DNA of 31,375 bases, from assembly GCA_905182985.1 (NCBI GenBank), contig CAJJDN010000093.1, positions 395,720 to 427,094 on the forward strand. The letters run 5' to 3'. Each line of letters starts with the position of its first letter. The stretch's first letter is position 1. This DNA is from Paramecium sonneborni (taxonomy: Eukaryota; Ciliophora; Oligohymenophorea; Peniculida; Parameciidae). The notes under the pieces are model-generated. The model saw only the letters and a list, made by a program, of their open reading frames with translations. It was not told the DNA's origin and did no database searches. Below, one piece after another: positions 1 through 12,394 of this stretch. The position numbers and the translations under genes are program-made.

Positions 1-531
1 TAATACCTAATTATGGCTCGAAATATTCAAGTAGATATAAATATATATAATATTGAGATTTTTCAAAATTTTTTGGTTTTAAAATTTATACATAAATTAA
101 TTATTTATAAAATTATTGTTCGTTCACAAACTTTAATTTTTTTAAATCTATTAAAATAATAGAAAAAAAAATAATTTTGAATACGTTTCATATCATTTTT
201 CGATTCTTCTATTACTGCATAATAAATTTCTTTTGACAATTTATCAGATAAATTTTTTTTTTAATATTAGAAAAAATTCAAATTTTCCATATTCTGAGTC
301 AAAAATTGATTGAGAGCTGTAAAAAGATTAATAAGAGTTCTGCTACAATTAGGTTAGTTTGAAGATAAGTAAATATTTTATTATATAAAGAATCAAACTT
401 AAATTATTTGAAACAAGTGAACAAACTGGCATTTGAGTAATCAATGTGAAGGTAGATTAGATTTTTTAAATATTTTAGAGAATTATAAGATGATGATTCT
501 AATTTGAAATATATTAAAAATAAAGTTTAAA
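1..531. other. Intergenic 5' flank of gene 1
   Basis: Very A/T-rich sequence with long T and A runs and TGA codons in all three forward frames. I see no TGA-free frame with coding character and no RNA gene. It ends directly at the ATG of the large Cys-rich gene, so it should hold that gene's promoter, but no recognisable promoter motif is visible. Confidence 0.5.
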
Positions 532-3500
532 ATGAAATTAGATAAAGTTTTTGTGATACTTTTACAATTGGTTTAGATAAATAGTTCTAAGGTTTCAAAT
601 GGTTGTGTTTGTGGTCATGTTCAAAACGAAATAGATTGTAAAAATTCAGGATTTTGCTTTTGGAGAGATAATAATTGTATATTAAATCCTGGCCAAACAT
701 ATAATAAATAGGTTGATAACTCCAATTCTTGTAAAAATTTTGCAGAAGAAGATTGCAGAGAATAAAAGTAATGTGGTTTTCATTTGAGTTAATGTATTGA
801 TTTTATAGAATGCAGTGTATTTAATAAAAACTTATGTTAAGAATCTTCATATAGATGTGTATCTGATGGTTAAAAATGTATAGAAGTGTTAGAATGCATA
901 GATTATAAAACGGAATAGGGATGTTAAAATAGAAATTAGAAAGGTACATATTGTATTTGGGTTAATGAAATAGAGAATAAATGTAGAGATGTTTAAATAT
1001 GTGAAGAACTCCCAATATATTTAACAAATCATAAAATGTGTAAGTAAGGTTTAAAAGATTGTACTGTAAATCAGAAAGGTTATGGATGTATGTAATTAAG
1101 GGAATTATGTAGTTAATATAAAAATGATTTTTAATGTTTTGAAAGTTAATAGAAATAAGAAAATTGTTTTTGGGATGAAATAAATAATATATGTTTTGAA
1201 AAAGTTTGTGAGAATTTTAAGTTTTCTTAAGACTATAAATGTAAATAATAATTAAGTGAATGTACATCAAATGGAATTCATTGTATATAGAGGAGGGAAT
1301 GCAAAGATGTAAAAAATAGATTTGGTTGTGTAACTGATTTTTAAGGAAACAAATGTGTTTATGAGAAAAATGAATGTAAAAAGAAAAGCTGTTAGACAGC
1401 TCCAGATACATTAAACAATTATTAATAATGTTAGGAGTATGACAATTTTTTTGATTGTGTTACTTCAGAAAATGGAGGATGTAAAACAAGACCTGTTAGT
1501 TGTGATGGTTATGCTGGTGAATTAGATTGCTATTCAATAGAATAATAAAATTGTGTTTGGTTTAAGAATAAATGTGAATATAAATAATGTCATCATGCTA
1601 GTTTAAAATATAGACAAACGGAATGTAAATAGTATGGAAATTGTATTGGAAAATTGAATGGAGGTTGTAGATTGACACCATAATTGTGTGAGGAAATTTA
1701 AGAATAACAATTTTGCGAATTAAACTATAATAAAGAAAAATGTATTTGGTTAAATGGAAAATGTTCATTGTTATAATGTAATATACTCAAATTACCAAAT
1801 TATAAAAATCATGAAACATGCTAAAAAGCAAGTCCATTTTGTACTTTTAATTCTGATTATTAAGGATGTGTAGATTATGTTTGTGAAAATGTTTAAGATG
1901 AAAAATATTGTAAAATTGATTCTAATGGTGTTTTATGCACTGTAACTTAAGGATGTATTGATAAAGAATGTTCAACAGCCCCTAAATCTTATAATACTAA
2001 TACTAGATGTGAATTGTGGTTGTCAAAATGTACTGTTAATGTTTAAATAGTATTAAATTAAAGAATATTAAGTGGTTGTGTAGATAAAAAAAAAGATTGT
2101 TAGTAGGCTCTCTAAGAATAATGTTATTCAACATCAACATAACTAAAATGTAAATGGGATTAAAATAGTTAAAAGTGTATTGATTAAATTTGTGAAGATG
2201 CAAATCTGAACATATACTCAAATGATATTTGTAGACAATTTAAAGTGATGTTAGGTTCATGTATTATAAGATCTACAGGTAATGGATGTTAATAATGGCC
2301 AAATAGTTGTGATCTATTAATTAGCCATCAATAATGTAATTTGAATTTAGAAAATGGAACTTTATGTTTTTGGACTGGTATTTCATGTAAAACAAAAGAA
2401 TGTTCTGATGCTTCTTAACTAATGTTTACTAATAATATTGAATGTAATACATGGGGAGTTGATTGTATTTATAATGAAAATTCAGGTGGATGTATGAAAA
2501 GACCCAATTCAGTTGTTTGCACATAATCTTCTAATAATTCCATGTATGATACTCATTAAGAGTGTTAAGCTTGGAATCCGAAATGCACATTTATATCATC
2601 TTTTTAAGGATAAGGATGTGAATAAAAAAAATAATAATGTGTTGAGTATATCAGACAAAGAAATTGTAAAACTACATTAAATGGATAAAATTGTTATTGG
2701 GATGACAAAACTTAGAAATGCCATGATGAAGATAATAATAATGATGGAATACCGGATTGTAACAATAGAATTTATGGAGAACTAACACATTAGGATTGTG
2801 AAAATTTCTTATATAAATGCACAATATAATAAATTAAAGGTTATTGTTCAAGCCTTGAATATTAATGCGAATATTATTATTATGAATAATCATGTTTAAT
2901 TAATCGCTATTTATAACCTTGCAAATGGGATTATCAAAATAAACTTTGTAAAGAAGTAGCTTGCAATGATAATTTCACCGCTCAAACTGAGGCAGAATGT
3001 TTAAAATTCAAATAATTGAATAAATGTTAATTAAAAATAAACTCAAATGGAACATTCGGACCTGGTTGTGAAAATAGACCATCCTCATGCTCGTATATTA
3101 CTAATCGTATCATTTGTAATTAAACTTTAACTTAATCTAATGAAAGATGCTATTATTTTAACTCTTAATGTTCATATGTATCTTAAGAATAATGTGAATA
3201 AATTACAGATAGCAAAAGTAATTAGGTTTGCTAATTATACAATTCCATTTGTGTACTTTAATCACTTGGATAAGGATGCTATACATTAAACAATTGTTCT
3301 TATTTGTCAAGTTCAATTTGTAATAGTGCCTTAATTAAATACAATAAAAAATGTAATTTTTATATCAGATGTAACGAAGATAATTAATGTAACTAGAAAC
3401 ATCTCTCATATGGTGGATGTGATGGAAAAAAAACAGGAAATGGAGAATTGTGTTACTATAAAACAGAATATTATTAAAATTCTTGTGTTAATTATACTTA

Positions 3501-6500
3501 ACCAAAAGATCTATTATTTCCTTCATCTAAATCACTCTAAGATAGAACAAAATTATGTTAAGAATATTCATCAGCATACACATATGATACTATTTTGGGC
3601 ATCTGTGTATACATTACTTCATGCAAATAACAATTAAATGATAAAATAATCTGTAATAATTCAATTTCTGGATCACTAAAATGTGGATTTAATTTTTAAT
3701 TAAATATTTGTGAAACCAGAGTATGTGAACATTTAACATATGCTAATAACTACACAAACATTACTGATGAAATTTGTTATGAATGGAAATATAATTGTGT
3801 TCTTGATAATGCTGGTTGTAAAGGTTATTCAAGTGATTGCACATAAATTAAATTAATTTAACAATGTTATTAATATTCCTGCTTTTGGTAAGTTGATAAA
3901 TGCGTCAATCATATTGATTGCCGAATTAACACAACTGCTACCACAAATCTTGAATGCTTGTTAATAAATTCTTAATAATGTAGATTAGATTACACTAAAG
4001 GTTAAGGATGTTCTTTTACGAGCTGTTCTAATATCAGAAACTAAATTATATGTAATTCAACTACTCTTATTAATGGAGTAAAATGTATATGGACATCTAG
4101 TTGTTATTCGGTCTCATGTTTTTCATATCAAACACAATCTTAATGTTAAAATAGTTATGGTTATTATGATTCATATGTAACTTAATGTTTTTGGTGTGAA
4201 CATAAGAATATCTAATGCTCCAATTAGAAATATTGTAGCCTGGATATCATTACTTAACCCAAATCACATACAGATTGCAATCATGTAAATTTCTTAAATA
4301 CCATTTATTTTGTTATGAATACAAAATGCACAGTCAAGAAATAATTATGTTCTCAATACCTAATTTAAGATGCTTGTGTAATCACTATAGATGATGTCAA
4401 ATGTATCTGGGATTCTAATCTTTTAAAATGCATCAATTACTGTGAAAATTTAACTTAATTGATAACTTCAAATGATGATTGTTTTTAATAATATCCTTAT
4501 TGTATGTAAGACCATATAAATGGGGGATGTGAGCCTCTTAACTGTTCATTGTTAACCCCTTAAACTGATTGTAATATATTTTATTCAAAATGCTTTTTTG
4601 ATGGTAATGAATGTAAAAAGATTAGTAATTGTAATTAATATCCTTCTACATTATGCTCGAATAGTGCAAATTCAAAAGGAGTACCATGTTTATGGGATAT
4701 AATTAATACATAATGCATAGAAAAAACATGTTAAAATAAACTAACAGGTCCATATAGTTAATCAGATTGCCATAATTGGCTTAATAATTGTTAAGTTAAT
4801 AATAGTGGTACTTAATGCATAGAGGATTGCGATTCAGCAAGTAATTCTTTAATTAGTCATGAAGAATGCGAATAATACTATTAAAATAAAAGCTGTACAT
4901 TAAAAGCGGATTTAATTTAATGTACAGATTTACCAGTTTCATGTTCTTTAGCTTAGTAGAATTAATGTTAATTAGATAAAGATGGAAACTAGTGTTATTT
5001 TTAAGTATAAAATAATAAGTGTGTAAATTTAACATGCTAGAATTTAGATGCCACTTTTATGACACATAAAGGATGTAACAAAAAATTAAATATATGTACA
5101 GTAAATGATTTATTAAACGGTTGTTAAAATTTGAAGGAATGCAAAGATTATGTGAATGAGGAGTAATGTGTGGTTGACTAATCTAATGTAGAATGTTAAT
5201 GGATAATAAGTTAGAATAAATGTACAATAAAGTAATGTTAGACAGCTTAATTATAGAAATATTCAGCATATGGATGTCATAAATATTTTGGTAATTCTTG
5301 TACAGTAAATGTTAATTTAAATGGATGTGAATTAGGTTAATTGGAATGTAATAAATATACATATAAACAATGTATAAGTGATGATTAAATGAATTTAAGT
5401 GGGATAGGTTGTTTCTGGGATGTTAATAAAAATATTTGTTTAGAGAGAATATGTAAGAATGGGCCATTAGTTGTATTTTCTTTTTATGAATGTTTTGGAT
5501 TTCTTTCTACATGTTTGAAAGGTGGCTGTAGAATAAAAGGATGTTTTGATTATTATTATTCATTAGATTAAGCTTGTGCATCTATATTTAAAGATAAGAG
5601 ATGTACAACAAATGGTTATTAATGTATTTTAAGATCAAGTTGTGAAGATGTAGTTGTATAAGATGGTTGTACATTTGATGCAAATAATAACATTTGTACA
5701 TGGATAAATGATAATTGTTATACTAAAACATGTTAAACAGCATCAATAACTTTAAAATCATATGAATAATGCAATTAATATTTATAATATTGTACAGTAA
5801 AATAAGATGGAGGATGTACAAAGAAAGAAAGTTGTTAAAATTATTTAATAAAAGAGGCATGTTATGTAGATGATGAAAATAGAGAATGTATATGGGATGA
5901 TTAAGTAAATGAATGTTATTTAAATTAATGTACAGATTTTTGTGGTGATGGAATAATATCAAGTTAAGAAGAATAGTGTGATGATGGTAATTATTTACCT
6001 TATGATGGATGCTATAAATGTTAAATATAATGTCCATTAGGTTGTATCGTTTGTAAAGGTAAATTATGTGAGAAATGTGAATAAAAAGGATGGACTTTAA
6101 TAAATGGTACTTGTTCATCAATATGTGGTGATGGTTACATAGTAGGAAAAGAATAATGTGATGATGCAAATAATGATGCCTATGATGGATGTTATTAATG
6201 TTAATATTCTTGTCATTTAATGTGTCTTAATTGCTTTTAAGGATTATGTATCTAATGTGAACCTGGATACAATGAATAAGAATCATAATGTATTCATGTT
6301 TGTGGAGATGGATATTAAGTTTAATTAGAAGAATAATGTGATGATGGGAATCTAGATAATAATGATGGATGCTCTAATAATTGTTTAATTGAATAAAATT
6401 GGAAATGTTATCCATAAAATAATATTAGTATTTGTGTCTATAGTATTATACCTAAAATTACACTTACTAAACTATCATTAATTAATTCAGGTATCTAAGA

Positions 6501-8055
6501 ATTTGAATTATCATTCTCTGAACCTGTACGACTTAATGTTGCAGGAATTAGTGATGAATAATTTATATAAATGATTATTGTTTAAATAGAAAATTTAGAT
6601 AACAACTAATATGACATTGAAATCAAACCTATTCTACCTATCTCTACTTAATTAAATAATGTTGCTTATAAAATACTACTTAACTTTAAAACTAGTGTTT
6701 CTAATCCTATCTTAATAGTTACTATTAAATCTACAAATATTGTTAATTAATAAGATAATACATTCATCAATAATGAAGTTAAATTATAATTAAAATCTCC
6801 TAATTAAATTTCTACTCAATAACAATCACTTTTACTTAAAGCTGCTTTTCTCACTTAAATTGTTCTATATATTATTTATGCTGTCAGTATTATTGCATTC
6901 TTATGTGGAAATTTAGAAATCTTATGGAATCTATTAGATATGCTTTAGCAATTATCTTATATGAAATATCATAACATTCAATTCCCATAACATTTACAAA
7001 CCTATTTTGAAATCTTTGATGTAGCATCATTTGCTCCAATAACATAATATTTCTAAATTGATTTGTTCCTACAAAATATTTTCCAATTCTAAATTCCATA
7101 CTTACCAGCTAAATGGAAATTTCTATAATACTAAATCAATTGTTATTTCTTAGAAAATTTTGAAACTCTACTAGTTCTTTTGACATTTGGATTTGCCTAC
7201 TATATACTCTCATATTTCCTTTACAAACTTATTATTATTACCAAATATTTTAATTGGCCAACTATTGGAAATCATTAATAAAGACCATTCTTTATTAAAA
7301 TTGCTAAAGTTATTTACTCTATCTAAAAATTAGCTAGAAAATATTACTAATATTTTGTCTACTCTGGATTAATTAGAATTTTCATTTCTAATTTCTATGA
7401 ATTGGCATTCTCATCTATTCTGTAAATTATCAACTTTAATTAAAAAACTACCTTAAATACTATTATATCATATCTAGCTCTATTTACTATTTTATTTATT
7501 ATATCCTTTTTAGCATTCATCTCTTCTTATTTAAGTAAAAAATATTAAGTTTCAAAAAATTTATCAGTTTTAGTTGAAGGAATTAAAATTTAAAGAAATC
7601 AAAGGTCCAAATTATATTTAGCAATATTATTAATTAAAAAGATCTTATTTATCATAAATCTAGTCGTTAATTAAGGTCTTGGTGCTGCTTAATGTTTAAT
7701 TACTGCTTTTCTATCAGGATTATTCTCTTGTTATATTAAAGTTTATGAACCTTTTTAAAACAAATTTGAAAATATCAAAATAATCACTATTGAAATACTT
7801 ATTATGCTAAATTCAATAATCTTTTCTATTTATGAAGTTATCAAATTTAATCAAAATAAAGACCCTTCAGAAATATTAGGTTGGGTTAATGTAGGAGGTT
7901 TCACCTTGATTCTGACTTGTACATTATTTATAGATATCTATTAATAAATAATAAAATATTGGGACTCTATAATTACTTAAATTTAAATTTGGTTAGGAAT
8001 CAAAAAAAAAATCCCAAAAAAAAGCATTTACATTTTTGAAATGGAATTTTCATGA
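532..8055 (+). CDS. Giant cysteine-rich DUF4215-repeat membrane protein (intronless)
   Basis: Read with TAA/TAG as Gln, a single frame of 2507 codons runs without any TGA to the stop at 8053-8055. It opens with a signal peptide (MKLDKVFVILLQLVQINSS). Residues about 24-1800 are cysteine-rich, with C-x-W-x(4-7)-C-x(3-5)-C recurring many times (e.g. NCFWDEINNICFEKVC). Three DUF4215-like (Myxococcus-type disulfide) repeats follow: CGDG at residues about 1804, 1865 and 1924, each with a CDDGN/CDDAN and DGC partner. After a spacer come about six or seven hydrophobic helices (near 2104, 2211, 2307, 2363-2405, 2418, 2450) and a short basic tail. I infer an extracellular disulfide-bonded stalk on a polytopic membrane domain, either a surface receptor or channel-like protein. 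The gene is remarkable for having no intron. The ligand is unknown. The frame is certain; the function is inferred from architecture only. Confidence 0.93.
700..5940 (+). repeat. Cys-rich repeat array within gene 1
   Basis: This coding region contains dozens of degenerate cysteine modules of roughly 60-75 residues. The recurring signature is Cys-x-Trp-x(4-7)-Cys-x(3-5)-Cys, preceded by Cys pairs and often followed by a GGC turn (for example NGGCRL, SGGCMK, DGGCTK). Unit sequences have diverged strongly, so the array is visible at protein level only; I saw no long exact nucleotide repeats. Confidence 0.75.
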
Positions 8056-8246
8056 TTATTAACTATTTCCTAAAATTTAGCTTTAATATTTATGTTTATT
8101 AATAGCATTTTTATATTATTATTCCATTTATATATATCTTTCTCAAAATTATTGAAATATTTACCTAAAACTTTAAAATGTTTATTTAATAAATAAAAAA
8201 ATATTTAATTTATTTTATATATTAATTTTATTAAATATTACTTAAA
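8056..8246. other. Short intergenic spacer between genes 1 and 2
   Basis: These 191 bp of A/T-rich sequence separate two genes on the same strand. The short spacing is typical of compact Paramecium macronuclear chromosomes. It must contain the 3' end of gene 1 and the promoter of gene 2. No motif is recognised. Confidence 0.5.
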
Positions 8247-9297
8247 ATGTCAATTGTCTAAGCTTCCTTTAATGATTTGGTATCTATAATTTATTTTGAA
8301 TATATAGTCTACAACAAATTTTTCATATGATGTTTTATCAACAATTTCATAAGAAATCTATTTATGCTTTGCTATAGCAATAAATAAAAATAAAACATAA
8401 TTAATTGCAGGCGATAATGATTAAATTAAAATTTTTCAATTAAAAAATGGTAATACAAAATTGTTGAAAATTATTTACAATTTTGATAACATCACAACAT
8501 TAAATTATTTTAGGTTCAAATAAAACTTTATTTCAGGATCAGAAAATGGATGCCTTACTATTTGGTCATCCTCTTCATTTTAGTCTTCAAAATATTTAGT
8601 AAAATTGACTTAATGTTCAAATACTATTAATTGTCTAGTATTACATCAAAATGAAGATTTAATTATTTCATCTTCTAATTCTATTAATTTTTGGTATTCC
8701 TCTAAAAACATTATACAACATTAATAATGGATTAATTTTTAGACAATATTTCATGGAAATGTAGTTTTTTATGGATTATCATTAAATAAAAATGGAAATA
8801 AACTAATTACTTGTGTAAATGATAATTTTATTTTGTTAATGGTTGGTTCTAATGTAGAATAATGGAAAATCACTTAGAGAATTAGTGTAGAAAATTAAGG
8901 TGCAAGACTGACATTTATTTCAGATAAAATATTTGTATTTTAACCATATTAATCAAATTACCTTCAAATATTCTCTAACAATTTGTCTTCAGAACAATAC
9001 ATCAAAACATTAGATATTCCAGTAAAAGGAGGTAATGAATACTGTTATGAATATTTTCCTTCTTTTTGGATTCCTTCCAAAAATATTATTATATCAAAAA
9101 ATGCTCGCTATATTAATATAATTTAAATATATACTTTAAAAGAGAATACTTCAGAACTTAAGTTCAATTTAAAATAAAATATTTAATTTGGAACAAAAAG
9201 TATTTTTGGAACTGTTAGTGAAGATGGTGAATATATAATTATTTGGGATTATGAAACTAACTAAATTCAAATTAGAAAATATAATTTAATTATTTGA
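8247..9297 (+). CDS. WD40-repeat protein, N-terminally short paralogue
   Basis: The start MSIVQASFNDL is followed by a 28-nt intron at 8280-8307 (GTATCT...ATATAG). Removing it joins the first 33 nt to a 330-codon frame ending at TGA 9295-9297, giving 340 residues. The protein has WD-type blades: an internal ...GDNDQIKIF, then SGSENGCLTIW, SSSNSINFW and a final EDGEYIIIWDYE. It aligns blade for blade with the C-terminal half of the minus-strand gene at 10763-12394 (for example NKNGNKLITC against NQSETQLVSS). It lacks that paralogue's zinc-binding-like and coiled-coil N-terminus, so it is either a naturally short family member or 5'-truncated. A beta-propeller scaffold role in the cytosol is inferred from the family; no partner is known. 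Without the intron the frame stops after 27 codons, which is what supports it. Confidence 0.82.
8280..8307 (+). other. Intron of the WD40 gene (28 nt)
   Basis: GTATCT...ATATAG, with the GTA start and TAG end typical of Paramecium introns. Its length is not a multiple of 3, and retention leads to an in-frame TGA shortly downstream. Confidence 0.85.
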
Positions 9298-9732
9298 GAA
9301 TTAATAATACATATTTAAATATAAATTCTTTTGCCTTCTCATAAATAATTTTGATTGAATTTAATAGAGATAAATCTTAGAATGCTTATGTTCTAATTCA
9401 AAATCTTAATATAATTTAAGCTATTTCTAATTAAAAATCTAATCATCTATATGGTTTACATTTCATTAAAATATTTTAAAAATTCTCATCCAAATTTCGA
9501 TAATCTTTCAAATAATGAAATGGATGTGAAATTAATATTTTGCTAAAGTAAAAATAATGTATAAATTTTAAATATAAATTATAATTAAAAAAAAGAAGTT
9601 GAATTATTTAAATAATTAAGTAAAATTTTAGATGCTTAATTTAATAGTAAAATAAGGAATGAAATAAAGGTATGATAAATTTTTGATGATCATTAATAAT
9701 TATCAATTTTGTATTATTTCATTTTCTTAAAC
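9298..9732. other. Convergent intergenic region between the two WD40 genes
   Basis: This lies between the stop of the plus-strand WD40 gene and the (duplicated) stop of the minus-strand one. It has weak coding-like character on the plus strand (one frame free of TGA from 9355 to 9675), but no start, no recognisable domain and no statistical weight. From 9452 onward it is part of the 1029-bp duplicated block. Confidence 0.4.
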
Positions 9733-10480
9733 TCATTGATAATTAAATTCTTAAATATTGAATAGTTATAATGAACAATCCCAATATATCAAATATTTAC
9801 TATCCTTTGTCATACAACCATAAATTGAATTTGATGAACAATTAATTTTTGCTTCTAATTTAAATTATTAATCTTCGTGATTTTTAAATATATAGATTGA
9901 ATTTGAATATTTTAAAATAAGTATTTACTTTTCTTTATTATATATTATTGGAAATAAAAATTATCCATCTTCACCTTCAGAATGATCTAAAACAATTTTA
10001 TTTTCTGGTTTTTACTTAAATCTTCCATTTTCTTTTTAAAATACATGTGTTGTACCGTCTTTGTTTTATTACCAAACTATAAAATTATCATTTAAAAAAC
10101 AAACTCTATGGCCAAAGTCGTTTATCGATTTTTGTATCACATATTTAAATTCATAAATTTATTTAGAATTCTTTTCCCAAATTATTAACTGTTAATCTAA
10201 ACTTGAAGAAACCAATTATGTTTCTGATTAATTTAAACTAATACTAAAAACAACTTTCTAATGCTATTTCAATTCATATTAGGAAACCTTTTTTTCTTAT
10301 TAATTATTTTTTAAAACAATTATCAATTTATCAGAGCCACTAGTAATTATTTCATCTTCTTTTTAATTTAAAATTAAACATGTAATTAATCCTTGATGAA
10401 TAGTAGAAGTGAAAAAAATTTCCCAACGATTTTAATTAATCTCTCTCCAAAAATTAATTTATCCACTATAACTCCCAGAA
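9452..10480. repeat. Direct repeat copy 1 (1029 bp), probable contig overlap
   Basis: Starts at tggtttacatttc and ends at actcccagaa, immediately before the single N. Line-by-line comparison with 10482-11510 shows no difference. It contains the 3' flank and the last ~249 codons of the minus-strand WD40 gene. Confidence 0.95.
9733..10480 (-). pseudogene. 5'-truncated duplicate of the minus-strand WD40 gene
   Basis: On the minus strand this fragment carries the C-terminal ~249 codons and the TGA stop (complement of 9733-9735) of the same gene found complete at 10763-12394, with no visible difference. It is cut off at the N at 10481, so it has no start, zinc-binding module or coiled coil. Identity up to an N strongly suggests an assembly artefact rather than a real second locus. 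If real, it would be a recent partial tandem duplication. Confidence 0.85.
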
Positions 10481-10481
10481 N
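10481..10481. other. Assembly gap (single N)
   Basis: The only ambiguous base in the window. It lies exactly between two identical 1029-bp blocks, which is what results when two overlapping contigs are abutted in a scaffold rather than merged. Confidence 0.95.
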
Positions 10482-11510
10482 TGGTTTACATTTCATTAAA
10501 ATATTTTAAAAATTCTCATCCAAATTTCGATAATCTTTCAAATAATGAAATGGATGTGAAATTAATATTTTGCTAAAGTAAAAATAATGTATAAATTTTA
10601 AATATAAATTATAATTAAAAAAAAGAAGTTGAATTATTTAAATAATTAAGTAAAATTTTAGATGCTTAATTTAATAGTAAAATAAGGAATGAAATAAAGG
10701 TATGATAAATTTTTGATGATCATTAATAATTATCAATTTTGTATTATTTCATTTTCTTAAACTCATTGATAATTAAATTCTTAAATATTGAATAGTTATA
10801 ATGAACAATCCCAATATATCAAATATTTACTATCCTTTGTCATACAACCATAAATTGAATTTGATGAACAATTAATTTTTGCTTCTAATTTAAATTATTA
10901 ATCTTCGTGATTTTTAAATATATAGATTGAATTTGAATATTTTAAAATAAGTATTTACTTTTCTTTATTATATATTATTGGAAATAAAAATTATCCATCT
11001 TCACCTTCAGAATGATCTAAAACAATTTTATTTTCTGGTTTTTACTTAAATCTTCCATTTTCTTTTTAAAATACATGTGTTGTACCGTCTTTGTTTTATT
11101 ACCAAACTATAAAATTATCATTTAAAAAACAAACTCTATGGCCAAAGTCGTTTATCGATTTTTGTATCACATATTTAAATTCATAAATTTATTTAGAATT
11201 CTTTTCCCAAATTATTAACTGTTAATCTAAACTTGAAGAAACCAATTATGTTTCTGATTAATTTAAACTAATACTAAAAACAACTTTCTAATGCTATTTC
11301 AATTCATATTAGGAAACCTTTTTTTCTTATTAATTATTTTTTAAAACAATTATCAATTTATCAGAGCCACTAGTAATTATTTCATCTTCTTTTTAATTTA
11401 AAATTAAACATGTAATTAATCCTTGATGAATAGTAGAAGTGAAAAAAATTTCCCAACGATTTTAATTAATCTCTCTCCAAAAATTAATTTATCCACTATA
11501 ACTCCCAGAA
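10482..11510. repeat. Direct repeat copy 2 (1029 bp), probable contig overlap
   Basis: Second copy of the block at 9452-10480, offset by 1030 bp. Here the sequence continues past 11510 into the rest of the intact WD40 gene, so this is the copy in its full gene context. Confidence 0.95.
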
Positions 11511-12394
11511 TATATATCATTACTCTTTTTACTAAAAGTCAAACAAGTAGGAATATCTATATCAGATTTTCCTTATAATAAAATATAATGTTGAGTTAAT
11601 TATCCCATATTAAATTTCCATAATTTGATTGAATTAGAAAATCCAGCAGCTAATAAAGTCTCATCTTGATTAAATGTCATAGAATAACAAAATTCTGATT
11701 ATTTAATTTCTTATAACAATCTATATTTTAATTTTTATTAATTAATTTAATTATTATAGGAGATATCTTCTTAAGTCTTTTATGATAATATTCGAGATTA
11801 ATATAGAGCATTTATATCCTATCTGGATTAAGTAATCTTATTATAGTTTTCTTCTATAATTTGTTCTTTTTTTACCATCTCCATAATTTACTTATAACTA
11901 ATTTCTAGCTTATCAATCATTCCTCTCTCTGTTTACATTATCTTCATCATATCTTTTTTAGAATTTTTGGCAATTTAAGATTTATCATCTAAATAATCAA
12001 AGAATTGATCAAAATTAAATTGCTCCTTTTCTTTTATTAATTTCACTAGAAAATCTTTTTAATCAAAACTGAAATTAAGAAATGAATCAAATTTCTAAAT
12101 TACACAAGTTTTCAAATTAGTTATCTTACTTTACAATTATTCTATCATTTTTATTTTTTCCACAACCATTTCTGAAAGTTAATCATGTTAACTATTCTTT
12201 TCCTGGTTAAACTCTTCTAATATTTATACTAATTCGATTGCATTTTTTTCATCATATTTAATACATTGTTCACATCTAATTTTATCCTTTCCTTTTACTG
12301 TTTTATCGAACAAAACATAAAAGTTTTAAGGATTTTTATGCTTAAAATAACATTGAATCCCCTTTAAATCATCTAATAATTTATACTCTTCCAT
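10763..12394 (-). CDS. WD40-repeat protein with zinc-binding-like N-terminus and coiled coil
   Basis: On the minus strand an uninterrupted 543-codon frame runs from the ATG (complement of 12392-12394) to the TGA (complement of 10763-10765), with no intron. The N-terminus has a Cys/His module, C15-x3-H19 and C41-x2-C44 (motif RCEQC), like the degenerate B-box or zinc-ribbon start common in this Paramecium family. Residues about 55-220 are Glu/Lys/Gln-rich and probably coiled coil. From about residue 229 a WD40 propeller follows, with blades such as AAGFSNSIKLWKF, SGSYSGQINFW, TSGSDKLIIV and SSSLDQQLIIWE, ending at IYWDCSLQLF. This is likely a cytosolic scaffold, though that role is inferred from the family. 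It is a paralogue of, and convergent with, the gene at 8247-9297. Its 3' half lies in the duplicated block, so its copy number needs care. Confidence 0.9.

Noticed and set aside
5723..6169. 148-codon standard-code ORF on the minus strand
   Set aside because: It lies antisense to the Cys-rich region of gene 1 and exists only because Cys and Gln codons give few stops on the opposite strand. Its His/Leu/Ile-rich content is a complement artefact.
9355..9675. Plus-strand coding frame between the WD40 genes (about 106 codons)
   Set aside because: A TGA-free run of this size is expected by chance in such A/T-rich sequence; no start or family features, and no intron links it to the upstream gene.
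9452..11510. A genuine recent tandem gene duplication
   Set aside because: No visible difference between the copies and a single N exactly between them are better explained by two contigs joined without merging their overlap.
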